A stretch of 64,000 bases of DNA from contig CAWKMC010000021.1 of the NCBI GenBank assembly GCA_963850535.1, positions 124,001-188,000 of the forward strand, in the 5' to 3' direction. The notes beneath the pieces are model-generated. The model saw only the letters and a list, made by a program, of their open reading frames with translations, searched no databases and was not told the DNA's origin. Shown one piece after another: positions 1 through 9,417 of this stretch. Within the stretch, counting starts at the first letter, position 1. The number at the start of each line of letters is the position of its first letter. The translations under genes and the position numbers were made by a program. Source of the stretch: JAMXLO01 sp963850535 (GTDB lineage: Bacteria; Pseudomonadota; Alphaproteobacteria; Acetobacterales; Acetobacteraceae).

Positions 1-1367
1 ACGCTGGCGTCCTGGTGCGCCCTGACCATCGGCATCGCGATGGGCAGCTGGTGGGCCTACTACACGCTGGGCTGGGGCGGCTGGTGGTTCTGGGACCCGG
101 TGGAGAACGCCTCTTCATGCCGTGGCTGGTCGGCACCGCGCTGATCCACTCCTCGATCGTGGTGGAGAAGCGCGACACGCTGAAGAGCCTGGACCATCCT
201 GCTGGCGATCATCACCTTCTCGCTGTCGCTGGTCGGCACCTTCCTGGTGCGCTCGGGCGTGCTGACCTCGGTGCATGCCTTCGCCACCGATCCGGCGCGC
301 GGCACTTTCATCCTGCTGCTGCTGGTGGTCGCGATCGGCGGCTCGCTGACGCTGTATGCGGTGCGCGCGCCGGCGCTGAAGGGCGGCGGGCTGTTCGCGC
401 CGATCTCGCGCGAGGGCGCGCTGGTGCTGAACAACCTGCTGCTGTCCTGCGGCTGCGCCACGGTGCTGCTGGGCACGCTGTATCCGCTGTTCCTGGACGC
501 GGTGGGCGGGCCGAAGCTGTCGGTCGGGTTTCCGTTCTTCAACCGCACCTTCGTGCCGCTGATGGTGCCGATGCTCCTCGCGGTCGGCATCGGCCCGCTG
601 CTGGCCTGGAAGCGCGGCGACCTGCTGGGCGCGCTGCAGCGCGCTGTGGGTCGCCTACATCGCGGCCGGCCGTCGTCGTGCTGGTGGCGTTCTATGTCAC
701 GCATGGCGGTCCGGTCCTGGCGGTGCTGGGCTTCGGGCTCGCCGCCTGGGCTGGTGCCGCCGTGCTGGTCGAATGGGCCGAGCGCGTGCGCCTGTTCCGC
801 ATGCCGGTCGCCGACAGCGTGCGCCGCGCGATCCATCTGCCGCGCGCCGCCTATGGCATGAGCTTCGCGCATTTCGGCCTGGCGGTATCGGTCGCCGGCT
901 TCTCCGCCTCGGCGTTCGATGTCGAGGCGATCGAGATGCTGCAGGCTCGGCGGCGACCTGCACGTCGCCGGCTACGACGCTGCACCTCGCCGATGTTCGA
1001 CGCGTCTGCCCGGCCCGAACTACATCGCCGACGATGCCACGGTCGAGATCACGCGCGACGGCGCAGCTGGTCGCCGTGGTGCATCCCGAGCGCCGCTTCT
1101 TCCCGCTGCAGCAGCAGACCACCAGCGAGACAGCGATCCGCACCAACCTGCTGTCCGACCTCTACGTCGCGCTTGGGCGAAGGCGACAGTCCGGCAACTG
1201 GACGGTGCGTGCCTACTGGAAGCCGCTGGTGCCGTGGATCTGGATCGGCGCGGTGATCATGGCGTTCGGCGGCGTGGTCAGCCTGAGCGACCGGCGCTGG
1301 CGGGTCGGCGCTGCAGCGCGTGCCCGCCGCGCGTCTGCCGGTGATGCAGCCTGCCGCCGGCGAGTGA
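1..1367 (+). pseudogene. ccmF: CcmF, haem lyase subunit of cytochrome c maturation (5' truncated, frameshifted)
   Basis: CcmF is the inner-membrane haem-handling subunit that joins haem from holo-CcmE to apocytochrome c (System I). The window opens inside the gene, and the first 38 codons hold the tryptophan-rich WWD segment (GSWWAYYTLGWGGWWFWDP). Translation then needs several frame changes to stay on the family sequence: near 110 (one T missing in ENASFMPW), near 190 (extra bases), near 645, near 950 and about 990-1070. The later pieces still read as CcmF, including FRMPVADSVRRAIHLPRAAY and a closing transmembrane stretch before the TGA at 1365-1367. The next gene starts 5 bp later. The family match is certain. 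Whether the breaks are sequencing errors or decay is not known, but this is one of at least eight breaks packed into 2.5 kb. Confidence 0.9.
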
Positions 1368-1371
1368 TACG

Positions 1372-1909
1372 ATGCGTCGTGCTGCTCTTCATTGCTGCCG
1401 TTGCTGCTGTTCCTGGTGCTGGCCGGCTATTTCGCTCTCGCGCTGCGGCCCGGCCGCGATCCGCAGGAGCTGCCCTCGGCGATGATCGACAAGCGGCGCC
1501 GGCGTTCGACCTCGCCGGCCTGAACGGCGAAGGCGTCGCGCGCGACGCGCTGAAGGGCCAGCCGGTGCTGATCAACTTCTTCGCCTCCTGGTGCGTGCCG
1601 TGCCGCGATGGAGCACCCGCTGCTGATGCGTCTGGCCGAACAGGAACACGTGCCGCTGTACGGCATCGACTACAAGGACAAGCCGGAGGACGCGACGAAG
1701 TCTGCTGCAGGAGTTCGGCGATCCCTACCGGCCAGTCGGCATTGACCGCGACGGCCGGGTCGGGCATGGATTTCGGCGTCTACGGCGTGCCGGAGACCTA
1801 CGTGCTCGATAGCAGCGGCCATATCCGCAAGCGCTTCGTCGGCCCGCTGACGGCCGAGGAGGTGGACAAGGAGCTGCTGCCGCTGCTGAAGGCGCTGCGA
1901 CGGTCATGA
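1372..1909 (+). pseudogene. ccmG: CcmG/DsbE thioredoxin-like thiol:disulfide oxidoreductase (frameshifted)
   Basis: CcmG is a membrane-anchored periplasmic thioredoxin that keeps apocytochrome haem-binding cysteines reduced. An N-terminal hydrophobic anchor (LLLFLVLAGYFALALRPG) is followed by AFDLAGLNGEGVARDALKGQ, then the redox motif in FFASWCVPCRD, and the C-terminal signature DFGVYGVPETYVLDSSG. Reading through requires frame changes near 1385, 1490, 1610 and 1700-1770. The stop at 1907-1909 overlaps the ATG of ccmH (ATGA), as expected in an intact ccm operon. The reconstructed length of about 178 residues fits the family. Confidence 0.88.
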
Positions 1910-2375
1910 GGCGCGATCCGTTGCGTCGGCTTGCTGCTCTCTGTTTGCGGCACATGCTCTGGCGGTGGAACCGGCGCGAACGGCTGGCCGATCCGGCGCT
2001 GGAAGCGCGCGCGCGGGCGATCAGCGCGACGCTGCGCTGCCTGGTCTGCCAGAACGAATCGATCGACGATTCCGGCGCCGACCTGGCGCACGACATCCGC
2101 GTGCTGGTGCGCGAGCGGCTGCTCGCGGGCGACACCGACGCGCAGGCCGTGCAGGCCATCGTCGATCGCTATGGCGCAGTTCGTGCTGCTGAACCCGCCG
2201 GTCGAGCCGGCCACCTATCTTCTGTGGTTCGGACCGGTCGGCGATGCTGTTGGTCGGGTTCGTGGGCGTGGCGATCTGGCTCCGCCGCCGCCCGGTCTCG
2301 GCAATCGACGCCGCGCCGCTCAACGAAGAGGAACAACGTCGCCTCGACGCACTGCTGCGCGAGGCGGATCACTGA
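1906..2375 (+). pseudogene. ccmH: CcmH cytochrome c maturation thiol reductase subunit (frameshifted)
   Basis: CcmH works with CcmF and CcmI at the haem ligation step and reduces the apocytochrome CXXCH cysteines. The signature LRCLVCQNESIDDSGADLA is intact at about residues 45-63, followed by the helical DIRVLVRERL segment. A frame change near 2175, inside YGDFVLLNPP, separates this from the C-terminal membrane helix (LLVGFVGVAIWLRRRP) and the tail ending in READH at the TGA 2373-2375. The start overlaps the ccmG stop and the stop overlaps the ccmI ATG by one base, so the block is one translationally coupled operon. A CcmH separate from CcmI is the alphaproteobacterial arrangement. Confidence 0.88.
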
Positions 2376-3746
2376 TGCTGTTGCCTCTGGTGCTGGTTGC
2401 CGCAGCGTTGGTGACACTGGGGCTGATATGCCTTCCGCTGCTGCGCGGCACCGAGGCTGTTGCCGATCGTAGCCAATTTGACCGCGCAGTGTACCGGGAT
2501 CAACTGCTGCGAGGTGGAGCGCGACCTGGCGCGCGGCGTGCTGAGCCCTGCCGAGGCGGATTCGGCGCAGTTGGAAATCCAGCGCCGGTTGCTGGGCGCG
2601 ACGGCGGACCTTGCGGGGCGGACCGCGCGTGCGGACCGCGATCCGAAGCTCGCCATCGGCATCGCTGTGCTGCTGGTCTGTGGTTCGGCGGGCCTGTACA
2701 TCCAGTTGGGTTCGCCGTTGTTGCCCGATGTGCCGTTCGCTTCCAACTCCAATGGCGCGAGGGTTGCCGATACCGAGCGTGTCGACATCCGCACCGCCGC
2801 TGCCCGTCTGGCAGAGCAACTGAAGACCGATCCGAGCAACCCGCAGGGTTGGCTGCTTTACGCGCGCGCGGAATTGCTGCTGAGCGATTGGCAAAAGGCA
2901 GGGGAAGCTTATCGTCGTGCCATCGATCTCGGCGCGGCCGCGCCGGATGTGCTCTCGAGTTACGGCGAGACGCAGGTGCTGGCCGCTGGCGGCGTCGTTC
3001 CGCCGTCAGCGCGCGATGTCTTCGCCAAAGCGTTGGCTGCTGACCCGAAGAACGATGTGGCGCGCTATTACACGGCTCTGGCCGATAGCCAGGCAGGCAA
3101 TGTCCATCGCGCAATTGATGGTTGGCTGGCACTTGCTGCCGAACTTCCCGAGGAAGCACCCATGCGCCAGGCGATCGCGCGCAACGTTGCGGATGCCGCC
3201 AGGGCAGGCGGATTTGCGGCGCCACCGCTGCCGAAAGGAGCGCCAGGCGCCCCCGAAGAGCAGATGGCGGCTGCTGCGAAACAGCCCCAGGCACAGCGCG
3301 ACGAGATGATCCACGGGATGGTGGCGCAGCTCGCCGCGCGCCTCCAAAGTCAGCCTGACGACGTCGGCGGCTGGCTACAGCTTGGGCGCTCTTATTCGGT
3401 GCTGCGCGAGAACGACAAGGCAGTCGACGCCTATGAGCACGCCGCGCGCCTGCGCCCTGACGATGTAGACATCGAGCTGCTGACCCTCGGTGCGATGACC
3501 GCTGGGCTGCAGCCGAGTGATCCATTGCCACCGCGTGCGCTGACGCTGCTCCGCCAAATCGCGGCGGTGCGACCGGATCAGCCGCAAGTGCTGTGGTATC
3601 TCGGCCTCGAGGCGGTGCGCGCCGGCCACCGAGACGATGCAAAGCGCAGCTGGACCAAACTGCTGGGGCAACTCCCGGCCGGCAGCGCAGACGCAGCCCT
3701 GATCAAAAAGGCGCTTGATGCACTTGATGGCACCAGGCCGCCTTGA
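2375..3746 (+). CDS. ccmI: CcmI/CycH apocytochrome c chaperone with TPR domain (one frameshift)
   Basis: CcmI binds the C-terminal helix of apocytochrome c and presents it to CcmF/CcmH. The ATG at 2375 follows directly on the ccmH stop. An N-terminal membrane helix (LPLVLVAAALVTLGLICL) leads into SQFDRAVYRDQL, then a single frame change near 2505-2512 restores EVERDLARGVLSPAEADSA. A second membrane helix (IAVLLVCGSAGLYIQ) comes before the periplasmic TPR region, with repeats such as GWLLYARAELLLSDWQKAGE and GWLQLGRSYSVLRENDKAV. After the 2.51 kb position the frame stays open to the stop, unlike the three genes before it. Last gene of the ccm operon in this window. Confidence 0.9.
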
Positions 3747-3865
3747 CCTCGGCCGTGTCGCCGGACGGCGCACTCCTTCCGCAGCGGCGTCGAATGCTGT
3801 CTCGATTTGTGTCAGCGTTACCGCTACGCTCCGTCGCTGGCAATCAGATGCAGAGGGAGGAGTCC

Positions 3866-4405
3866 ATGACTGCCCAGACCAAAGGTCGCATTCGCCACGT
3901 CGCACTCAGCGTCGAAGACCCCTGGGAAACCGCCGAATTCTACAAGCAGGCCGTCGGTCTGCAGGAAGTCACGGAACTCGACGGCCCGCTGGCCGAAGGC
4001 GTTTTCCTCACAGACGGCATGGTCAACCTGGCTATCCTGCACTTCAAGAGCGACGAGGCGGCGCAAGGCACCGGCAAGGACTTCGTCGGCATCCATCACA
4101 TCGGCTTCTGGGTCGATGACGTCGTCGAGCAGGGCAAGATCGCGCGCAACGCCGGCGCCACCTGGATCATGGGCGATCCTAACAACCCGGACGGCTACGA
4201 GGTGAAGCATACCGACCTGAGCGGAATCATCTTTGACATCGCCGCCCACGGTTGGGCCGGGTCACAGAAGAACCCAGGGTCGGAGGACAACGTCGTGCAC
4301 CCGAATCCCCAGCGTCGACTGGCGAAGTTCGACGAGAGGCGGGCACGTGCCCAAGCGAAGATCGCAGGGATGCGGGCGCAAGAGCCGGCCGCGGCCGCGG
4401 AATGA
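3866..4405 (+). CDS. VOC (glyoxalase/bleomycin-resistance) family protein
   Basis: A 179-residue protein with one vicinal-oxygen-chelate domain: the N-terminal strand RIRHVALSVEDPWETAEFY and the second module FVGIHHIGFWVDDVVEQGKIA followed by YEVKHTDLSGIIFDI. His and Glu/Asp positions in these segments are the usual metal ligands of VOC enzymes. The tail (about residues 140-179) is charged and Ala-rich and probably disordered. The start was chosen at ATG 3866, preceded by GAGGGAGGAG, rather than at upstream in-frame codons. Substrate is unknown. It stands alone between ccmI and a DUF2147 gene. Confidence 0.8.
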   Translation: MTAQTKGRIRHVALSVEDPWETAEFYKQAVGLQEVTELDGPLAEGVFLTDGMVNLAILHFKSDEAAQGTGKDFVGIHHIGFWVDDVVEQGKIARNAGATWIMGDPNNPDGYEVKHTDLSGIIFDIAAHGWAGSQKNPGSEDNVVHPNPQRRLAKFDERRARAQAKIAGMRAQEPAAAAE

Positions 4406-4455
4406 TCGGCTGACGAGCTGACCGGGGCGCAGCGTCCCGGCGCGACACGTGGCCA

Positions 4456-4935
4456 ATGCGGTTCAAACTTGCAATCAAGTTCATGGCCACGGTGGCGCTG
4501 ATGTCAGCGCTCGCACCCCGGGTGGGAAGTTCGGCGGTACCGATCGAAGGCACCTGGCTGACTGAGGATGGCGGTGGCGTCATCGACATCGAGCCGTGCG
4601 GCGCGTTGTACTGTGGCCGGATTGTTGGTCTGGCCGCAGCATCCTCAGGCAATCCTTTGCCCAAAGACGTGAATGGGAATTCGCGTTGCGGCCTGCGAAT
4701 TGTCCAGGGTCTTGCCGAAACCGATCCTGGCGAATGGACCGGCAAGATCACCAATCCCGAAGACGGCAAGATTTATAGCGCCCGCCTGTCTGTTGACGAT
4801 CGCGGCCGCTTGCATCTCCGCGGGTACGTGCTGGTTCCACTGCTCGGGCAGACGCAGATCTGGACAAGATACGGTGGCCTGGTCTCAGCGAATTGCCGGA
4901 TGGTGCCTTCCGAGCGGCCAGGGAAATTGACTTAG
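4456..4935 (+). CDS. DUF2147 secreted protein
   Basis: A 159-residue exported protein. The N-terminal signal peptide (KFMATVALMSALAPRVGSSA) is followed by the DUF2147 pattern: PIEGTWLTEDGGGVIDIEPC, ALYCGRIVGL, then ITNPEDGKIYSARLSVDD and LRGYVLVPLLGQTQIWTR. The fold is a small beta-barrel-like domain of unknown function found in periplasmic proteins of alphaproteobacteria. No operon partner: the VOC gene lies upstream and a minus-strand gene follows. Confidence 0.82.
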   Translation: MRFKLAIKFMATVALMSALAPRVGSSAVPIEGTWLTEDGGGVIDIEPCGALYCGRIVGLAAASSGNPLPKDVNGNSRCGLRIVQGLAETDPGEWTGKITNPEDGKIYSARLSVDDRGRLHLRGYVLVPLLGQTQIWTRYGGLVSANCRMVPSERPGKLT

Positions 4936-4981
4936 AGCGGCCGCAACTGCTTCCCGCCAATACTATCGCCGACGCAACTCG

Positions 4982-5665
4982 TCAGGTCAGGCCAACGGCG
5001 GCCACGTTTTCCCCCAGCGCCGCACGTATGCGCGCCAGCCGTTCAGGTCCTGCGCGCTCGTCTGCCGTACGGGAGGTGTGTTTGGAGATATGGTGTCGAT
5101 GGAGGAACGTCTCGGTATCGTAGTAGCTCCAACCCAGATCCTGCACACCACTGCCACGCATGATCCGGTCGGCTCTGTGCTTGACGCGGGCCTTGTCCCA
5201 CCGGTGGGTTATTCGGAGCAGCTCAATTGCTCCGACCTCCGCACACACGCCGCGAGCAATTCGTCGCACCGCCAACCGAGGGGTCTGGTCGATCTCCTCG
5301 TACGGCACTGCAAGAGCCCGGTCGCGCAGTTCCTGATACATATTCAGCCAGCGATGCATTACAGCTGTAGCCGTCTGCTCGGGGAGCGTATCGAACGCGT
5401 TGAGCCAGGAAGCGACCGCGTCCTCAAGGCGACGGATGGTAATGACCACCTTGAATGCGCCGGCTTTTGCAAGGTCCATCGAAGGCTGGTCGAGAGAATG
5501 AGCCTTCACCAGCACATGGCGTGCGTTTCCCGCCCGATCTACGGCGCCAACCACATCCTCGCAGGCCTCTTGGTGCAGCGTTCCCCGGACGCGCAAAATT
5601 TCACGAACCACGTTGAATGAAAATGTGGATCCGGAACGAGGCATACCTGCAATCAGAACGATCAT
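4982..5665 (-). CDS. Sulfotransferase-family protein
   Basis: About 227 residues. The N-terminus MIVLIAGMPRSGSTFSFN is the 5'-phosphosulfate loop of PAPS-dependent sulfotransferases, and VVITIRRLEDAVASWLN is the 3'-phosphate binding segment. These enzymes transfer sulfate from PAPS to hydroxyl or amino groups of carbohydrates or small molecules. The ATG at 5665 places the loop at residue 8; an in-frame ATG at 5743 would add 26 residues with no recognisable domain. The acceptor cannot be told from sequence. It is the only sulfate-adding enzyme in a window that also holds two sulfatases, but it is 27 kb away from them. Confidence 0.75.
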   Translation of the reverse strand: MIVLIAGMPRSGSTFSFNVVREILRVRGTLHQEACEDVVGAVDRAGNARHVLVKAHSLDQPSMDLAKAGAFKVVITIRRLEDAVASWLNAFDTLPEQTATAVMHRWLNMYQELRDRALAVPYEEIDQTPRLAVRRIARGVCAEVGAIELLRITHRWDKARVKHRADRIMRGSGVQDLGWSYYDTETFLHRHHISKHTSRTADERAGPERLARIRAALGENVAAVGLT

Positions 5666-5831
5666 TCTGCCGGCTGTTACAGCAAATTCGCGAACTCCGA
5701 TATAGGACTTACAATTCTTAACTTCACCGTTCGACGTAGCCAATATCAGGCCCTGCTGCCGACACGGCGGCGCATCTTAACTTGTCGCTACTACGGACTA
5801 TACGGCTGAGCTGTAGCGGCGACACCGATGG

Positions 5832-6197
5832 TCAGGTGCGCGCAACGACTGCCGACAGTCCCAGAAGCGCCCACCCGAGCAACAACAACGTCCCACCGAC
5901 CGGCGCAACAACCCCCAGGTCAAGCTCATACAGCGCAACGATGTAGAGCGAACCACAGAACAGCAGCAGGCCCAGCGCGAACGCGCCTCCTGCGCCGTTC
6001 GCCAACCTGCCGCCGCTCGGCGCCCATAGCCCGCAAGCCAGCAGTGCAAGGGCATGCCAGATCTGCATTTCGACTGCGCTGTGCATGACGGCCAGTCGCG
6101 CCTGATCCAATCCGTGCAGCCCGTGCGCCGTGAACGCTGCGATCGCGACGGCGGTCAACCCGGCAAGCGCTCCGAGCCCAATCCAAAATCTCTGCAT
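5832..6197 (-). CDS. DUF423 small membrane protein (YgdD-like)
   Basis: A 121-residue protein with four predicted membrane helices and the DUF423 features AAFTAHGLHG near residue 20, the MQIWHALALLACGL segment, and GLLLFCGSLYIVALY in the third helix. The family is widespread and of unknown function. It is divergent from the proline iminopeptidase gene with only 52 bp between start codons, so the two probably share a promoter region. Confidence 0.85.
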   Translation of the reverse strand: MQRFWIGLGALAGLTAVAIAAFTAHGLHGLDQARLAVMHSAVEMQIWHALALLACGLWAPSGGRLANGAGGAFALGLLLFCGSLYIVALYELDLGVVAPVGGTLLLLGWALLGLSAVVART

Positions 6198-6249
6198 AAC
6201 GTGGATCCCTGTTCCGCCGCGGCGCCGCCGCCTATACCATCCGACCGCA

Positions 6250-7200
6250 ATGCCACGTGGCGACCTGTTCCCCGAGATCGGACCGTTCGAGACCGGCTAT
6301 TTGCCGCTCTCGGGCAATCACGTGATGTATTGGGAGCAGGTCGGCAACCCACGTGGCCGGCCGGTGCTGTTCCTGCACGGGGGCCCTGGCGCGGGAGCCG
6401 GTGCGGTGCACCGCCGCTTCTTCGATCCCGAATTCTGGCGCGTCGTGATCTTCGATCAGCGTGGCGCTGGTCGCTCTCGCCCGCTGGGCGGACTTGCCAA
6501 CAACACGACGCAGGACTTGGTCTCCGACATCGAGATTCTCCGAAGGCACCTTGGCCTTGAGCGCTGGGTGCTGTTCGGTGGCTCGTGGGGCTCGACCCTG
6601 GCTCTGGCCTATGCGCAGGCGTACCCCAAGCGGGTCATCGGCTGCGTGCTGCGAGGTGTGTTCCTGGGGCGCCCGGCTGAGGTGGATTGGTTCCTGCACG
6701 GTCTGTCAACGATATTTCCCGACGCGCACGGCGCGTTCGCCAGTTTTCTGCCGGAGGACGAACGCAACGACCTGCTGGGCAATTATTTACGGCGCCTGAC
6801 CGATCCAGACCCCGCGATACACCTTCCCGCGGCGCGTGCCTGGTCCATCTACGAAGGCTCGTGCAGTACGCTGTTGCCGAGCCCCGAAACGGTCAGTTCA
6901 TTCGCACAGGACCGCACGGCGCTCGGGCTGGCGCGCATCGAGGCCCATTATTTCGCTCACAATCTGTTCCTGCCGCCCGCGGGTCTGCTCGGCAGCATGC
7001 ATCGCATCGGCATGCTTCCCGCCGAGATCGTGCAGGGCCGCTACGACATGATCTGCCCGGCGCGCACCGCGTTCGAACTGGCGGCCGCCTGGCCGGCGGC
7101 ACGATTGTCCCTCGTGCCCGATGCTGGTCATTCGGCACTGGAACCGGGCATTCGCCGGGCGCTGGTCGCCGCGGTCGAGCGCTTCCGTTACGGGAGGTAA
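6250..7200 (+). CDS. pip: Proline iminopeptidase (alpha/beta hydrolase, S33)
   Basis: A 316-residue cytoplasmic peptidase that removes N-terminal proline from peptides. The oxyanion-hole motif HGGPG is at residues 43-47, the nucleophile Ser112 sits in GGSWGS, Asp266 in QGRYD and His294 in DAGHS complete the triad. DQRGAGRS and the cap-domain segment also fit the family. The ATG at 6250 gives the usual N-terminus (LFPEIGPFETGYL). The next gene starts 3 bp after the stop with its ribosome binding site (GGGAGG) inside the end of this gene, so the two are probably co-transcribed. Confidence 0.93.
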   Translation: MPRGDLFPEIGPFETGYLPLSGNHVMYWEQVGNPRGRPVLFLHGGPGAGAGAVHRRFFDPEFWRVVIFDQRGAGRSRPLGGLANNTTQDLVSDIEILRRHLGLERWVLFGGSWGSTLALAYAQAYPKRVIGCVLRGVFLGRPAEVDWFLHGLSTIFPDAHGAFASFLPEDERNDLLGNYLRRLTDPDPAIHLPAARAWSIYEGSCSTLLPSPETVSSFAQDRTALGLARIEAHYFAHNLFLPPAGLLGSMHRIGMLPAEIVQGRYDMICPARTAFELAAAWPAARLSLVPDAGHSALEPGIRRALVAAVERFRYGR

Positions 7201-7203
7201 CAA

Positions 7204-8097
7204 ATGAAGGTCGGCGTCATCGGGCTTGGCACAATGGGTATGGGTGCGGCGCTCAATCTGGTGCGTAAAGGGCATCAAGTGACCGGCTGCGACGTCCGCG
7301 ACGCGGCACGGACCGAACTTGCGAGTGCCGGTGGCGCTGCGGTCGGCACGCCGGCGGAACTTCCCGCCGATATCGAGGCCGTGGTGGTGTTCGTGGTGAA
7401 CGCCGCACAGACCGAAGATGTCCTGTTCGGCGCCCAAGGCTGCCTTTGCAAGCTCGGAAAGGGTGCAGTCATCCTATGCTGTGCCACCGTTGCGCCGGAG
7501 GCGGCCCGCGCGCTGGACAAGAAGATCGCCGCCGCGGGCTTCCAGATGCTCGATGCGCCGGTCTCCGGCGGCAAGACGGGCGCGCATGCCGGGACTATGA
7601 CAGTGATGGCATCCGGTTCCGAGCCGGCGTTTGCCAAGGCACAGCCGGTGCTGGAGGCAATCTCCGGCAAGGTGTGGCGACTGGGCGATCGACCCGGCAT
7701 CGGCAGCACGGTGAAGATGGTCAACCAACTGCTTGCCGGCGTGCACATCGCCACCGCCGCTGAGGCGCTGGCATTGGGTATTCGCGCCGGCGCCGATCCT
7801 CGCACCCTGTTCGAGGTGATCAGCTCGTCGGCCGGCAGTTCCTGGATGTGGCAGAACCGCGTGCCGCATATTCTGGAGGGAGACGACACACCGCTGTCGG
7901 CGGTGAACATCTTCGTCAAGGACCTGGGCATCGTGCTGGACCAGGCGCGGGCACTGACCTTCCCGCTACCGATGGCTGCCGCGGCGCATCAGCTGTTCCT
8001 GGCCGCGGCGGCGCATGGCGAAGGCGCGAAGGACGATGCCTTCGTCATTCGGGTCTGGCAGGCGCTGGCGGGGATCGACCTGCCGAAACCTACCTGA
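7204..8097 (+). CDS. NAD(P)-dependent beta-hydroxyacid dehydrogenase (HIBADH/LtnD-like)
   Basis: A 297-residue member of the 3-hydroxyisobutyrate dehydrogenase family. The Rossmann motif GVIGLGTMGMG is at residues 4-14, the substrate loop APVSGGKTGAHAGTMT lies near 118-133, and the catalytic Lys is in STVKMVNQLLAGVHIA. The last segment resembles L-threonate dehydrogenases more than classical valine-pathway enzymes, but the substrate is not certain. It overlaps the convergent MFS gene by 8 bp at the 3' end. Confidence 0.85.
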   Translation: MKVGVIGLGTMGMGAALNLVRKGHQVTGCDVRDAARTELASAGGAAVGTPAELPADIEAVVVFVVNAAQTEDVLFGAQGCLCKLGKGAVILCCATVAPEAARALDKKIAAAGFQMLDAPVSGGKTGAHAGTMTVMASGSEPAFAKAQPVLEAISGKVWRLGDRPGIGSTVKMVNQLLAGVHIATAAEALALGIRAGADPRTLFEVISSSAGSSWMWQNRVPHILEGDDTPLSAVNIFVKDLGIVLDQARALTFPLPMAAAAHQLFLAAAAHGEGAKDDAFVIRVWQALAGIDLPKPT

Positions 8098-9337
8098 AGG
8101 CCAGCGCAATTCGCTCTCTGCCGCCCTGGCGCGCTACCAGCAAGCCGATCACGCAAAGGTTCGCCAGATTGAACAGGACGCCCACGCCGAATGCGGGGGC
8201 ATAGAAACCGAAGTAATCGTACAATTCGCCGGCGAGCCAGCTGCCGAACGCCATGCCCGACATGCCCATGAAGAAAAAGGTCGGGATTCGCCACGCAGCT
8301 TCCGAGGATGGGAACAGCTCGCGCAGCGCGACGACATAAGACGGAATGATGCCGGAGAAGCCGAGACCGAACGCGGCGGAGACAGCGAACAGTCCGACCT
8401 CGCTCTGCGTTAGCAGAAAGGCGACGACTGCCACCGCCTGACAAGCCGATCCCGCCAGCACGGCGCGCAGCCCGCCGATGCGATCGGCCAGCATTCCCCA
8501 AAACTGCCGGCTGATGAACGCGCATGCCAACAGCACCGACAGCATCGCGGCACCGTGCGTCGGTGCGATCCCCAAATCGGTACAGAACGCCACCAAGTGC
8601 CCATTGGGCACGGCCATCGGAATGCAGCAGAAGAACGCCGCGATGCAGATCAGCGCCTGGACCAAGTTCGGGTTCATCCCCAGTACCTGCGCGCCGGCGC
8701 GTGGGCTGGCGGCGAGCGCGTGGCCGCTGAATGCCTCAGGCGACGGCCGCAACCATCCGATCGTCAGCGGCAGGATCACCACGAGCACGACCGCAGCGTA
8801 GCCCAGCATGGTGATCGGCCAGCCGTACAGCGCAATGCTGTGCTCGAATACTGTCGGCCAGACCACGCCGGCGATGTACTGGCCGGACGAGATCAATGCC
8901 AGGGCCGAGCCGCGTCGGCGATCGAACCAGCGCGACACATAGACCACGAGAGGTGCGTAGATCGCGCCGTTGCCAACGAGGCCGATCAGCAGGCCATGGC
9001 CGACGAACAGTGCCCACACACTGCCGATGGATGACAGGGCGAGACCCGCCGCCATCATGGCCGCGCCGATCGCCACGCAGAGCCGGATGCCGATGCGATC
9101 GGCGAGCCAGCCCATGGCCATGCCGCCAAGACCGGTCCCTACCCAGACCAGCGCCCCGGCGAGCGCCACGACCGACCGGTCAGTTCCAAGCGAGTCCTGG
9201 ATCGGCTTCAGCCCGACCACGACCAGCAGGGGCGCACCATACGAGATCGACAGAATTGCCAGCGTGAGCGTGGCGGCCCGCCAAGACGCACGGCTCTCGA
9301 TGCTCGAGACGCGTGACGGCAGCATCGTGTCCGGCAT
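8090..9337 (-). CDS. MFS transporter
   Basis: A 415-residue, about 12-helix major facilitator. MGWLADRIGIRLCVAIGA is the loop 2-3 signature, and a second copy of the pattern (MLADRIGGLRAVLAG) lies in the second half. The overall type resembles the monocarboxylate/oxalate-formate antiporter class. The start was taken at ATG 9337, with GGGAGG 11 bp upstream; a TTG at 9403 would add 22 residues without a domain. Divergent from the CoA-transferase gene at 9418, which suggests uptake of an organic acid that is then activated, but that is inference from position only. Confidence 0.85.
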   Translation of the reverse strand: MPDTMLPSRVSSIESRASWRAATLTLAILSISYGAPLLVVVGLKPIQDSLGTDRSVVALAGALVWVGTGLGGMAMGWLADRIGIRLCVAIGAAMMAAGLALSSIGSVWALFVGHGLLIGLVGNGAIYAPLVVYVSRWFDRRRGSALALISSGQYIAGVVWPTVFEHSIALYGWPITMLGYAAVVLVVILPLTIGWLRPSPEAFSGHALAASPRAGAQVLGMNPNLVQALICIAAFFCCIPMAVPNGHLVAFCTDLGIAPTHGAAMLSVLLACAFISRQFWGMLADRIGGLRAVLAGSACQAVAVVAFLLTQSEVGLFAVSAAFGLGFSGIIPSYVVALRELFPSSEAAWRIPTFFFMGMSGMAFGSWLAGELYDYFGFYAPAFGVGVLFNLANLCVIGLLVARQGGRERIALAFR

Positions 9338-9417
9338 TGCCGGCGTGTCCTCCCGGGGTATAAGCGGCGAGGTCGGTATGGACTGCTGACGGTACCCCGG
9401 CAAGCTGGAGAGACGGC

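Noticed and set aside
60..872. Long minus-strand reading frame opposite ccmF
   Set aside because: Arg/Pro/Ser-rich composition, no family pattern, and the plus strand reads as CcmF throughout.
2500..3642. 380-codon minus-strand frame opposite ccmI
   Set aside because: High-GC shadow frame; the opposite strand has a clear TPR-containing CcmI.
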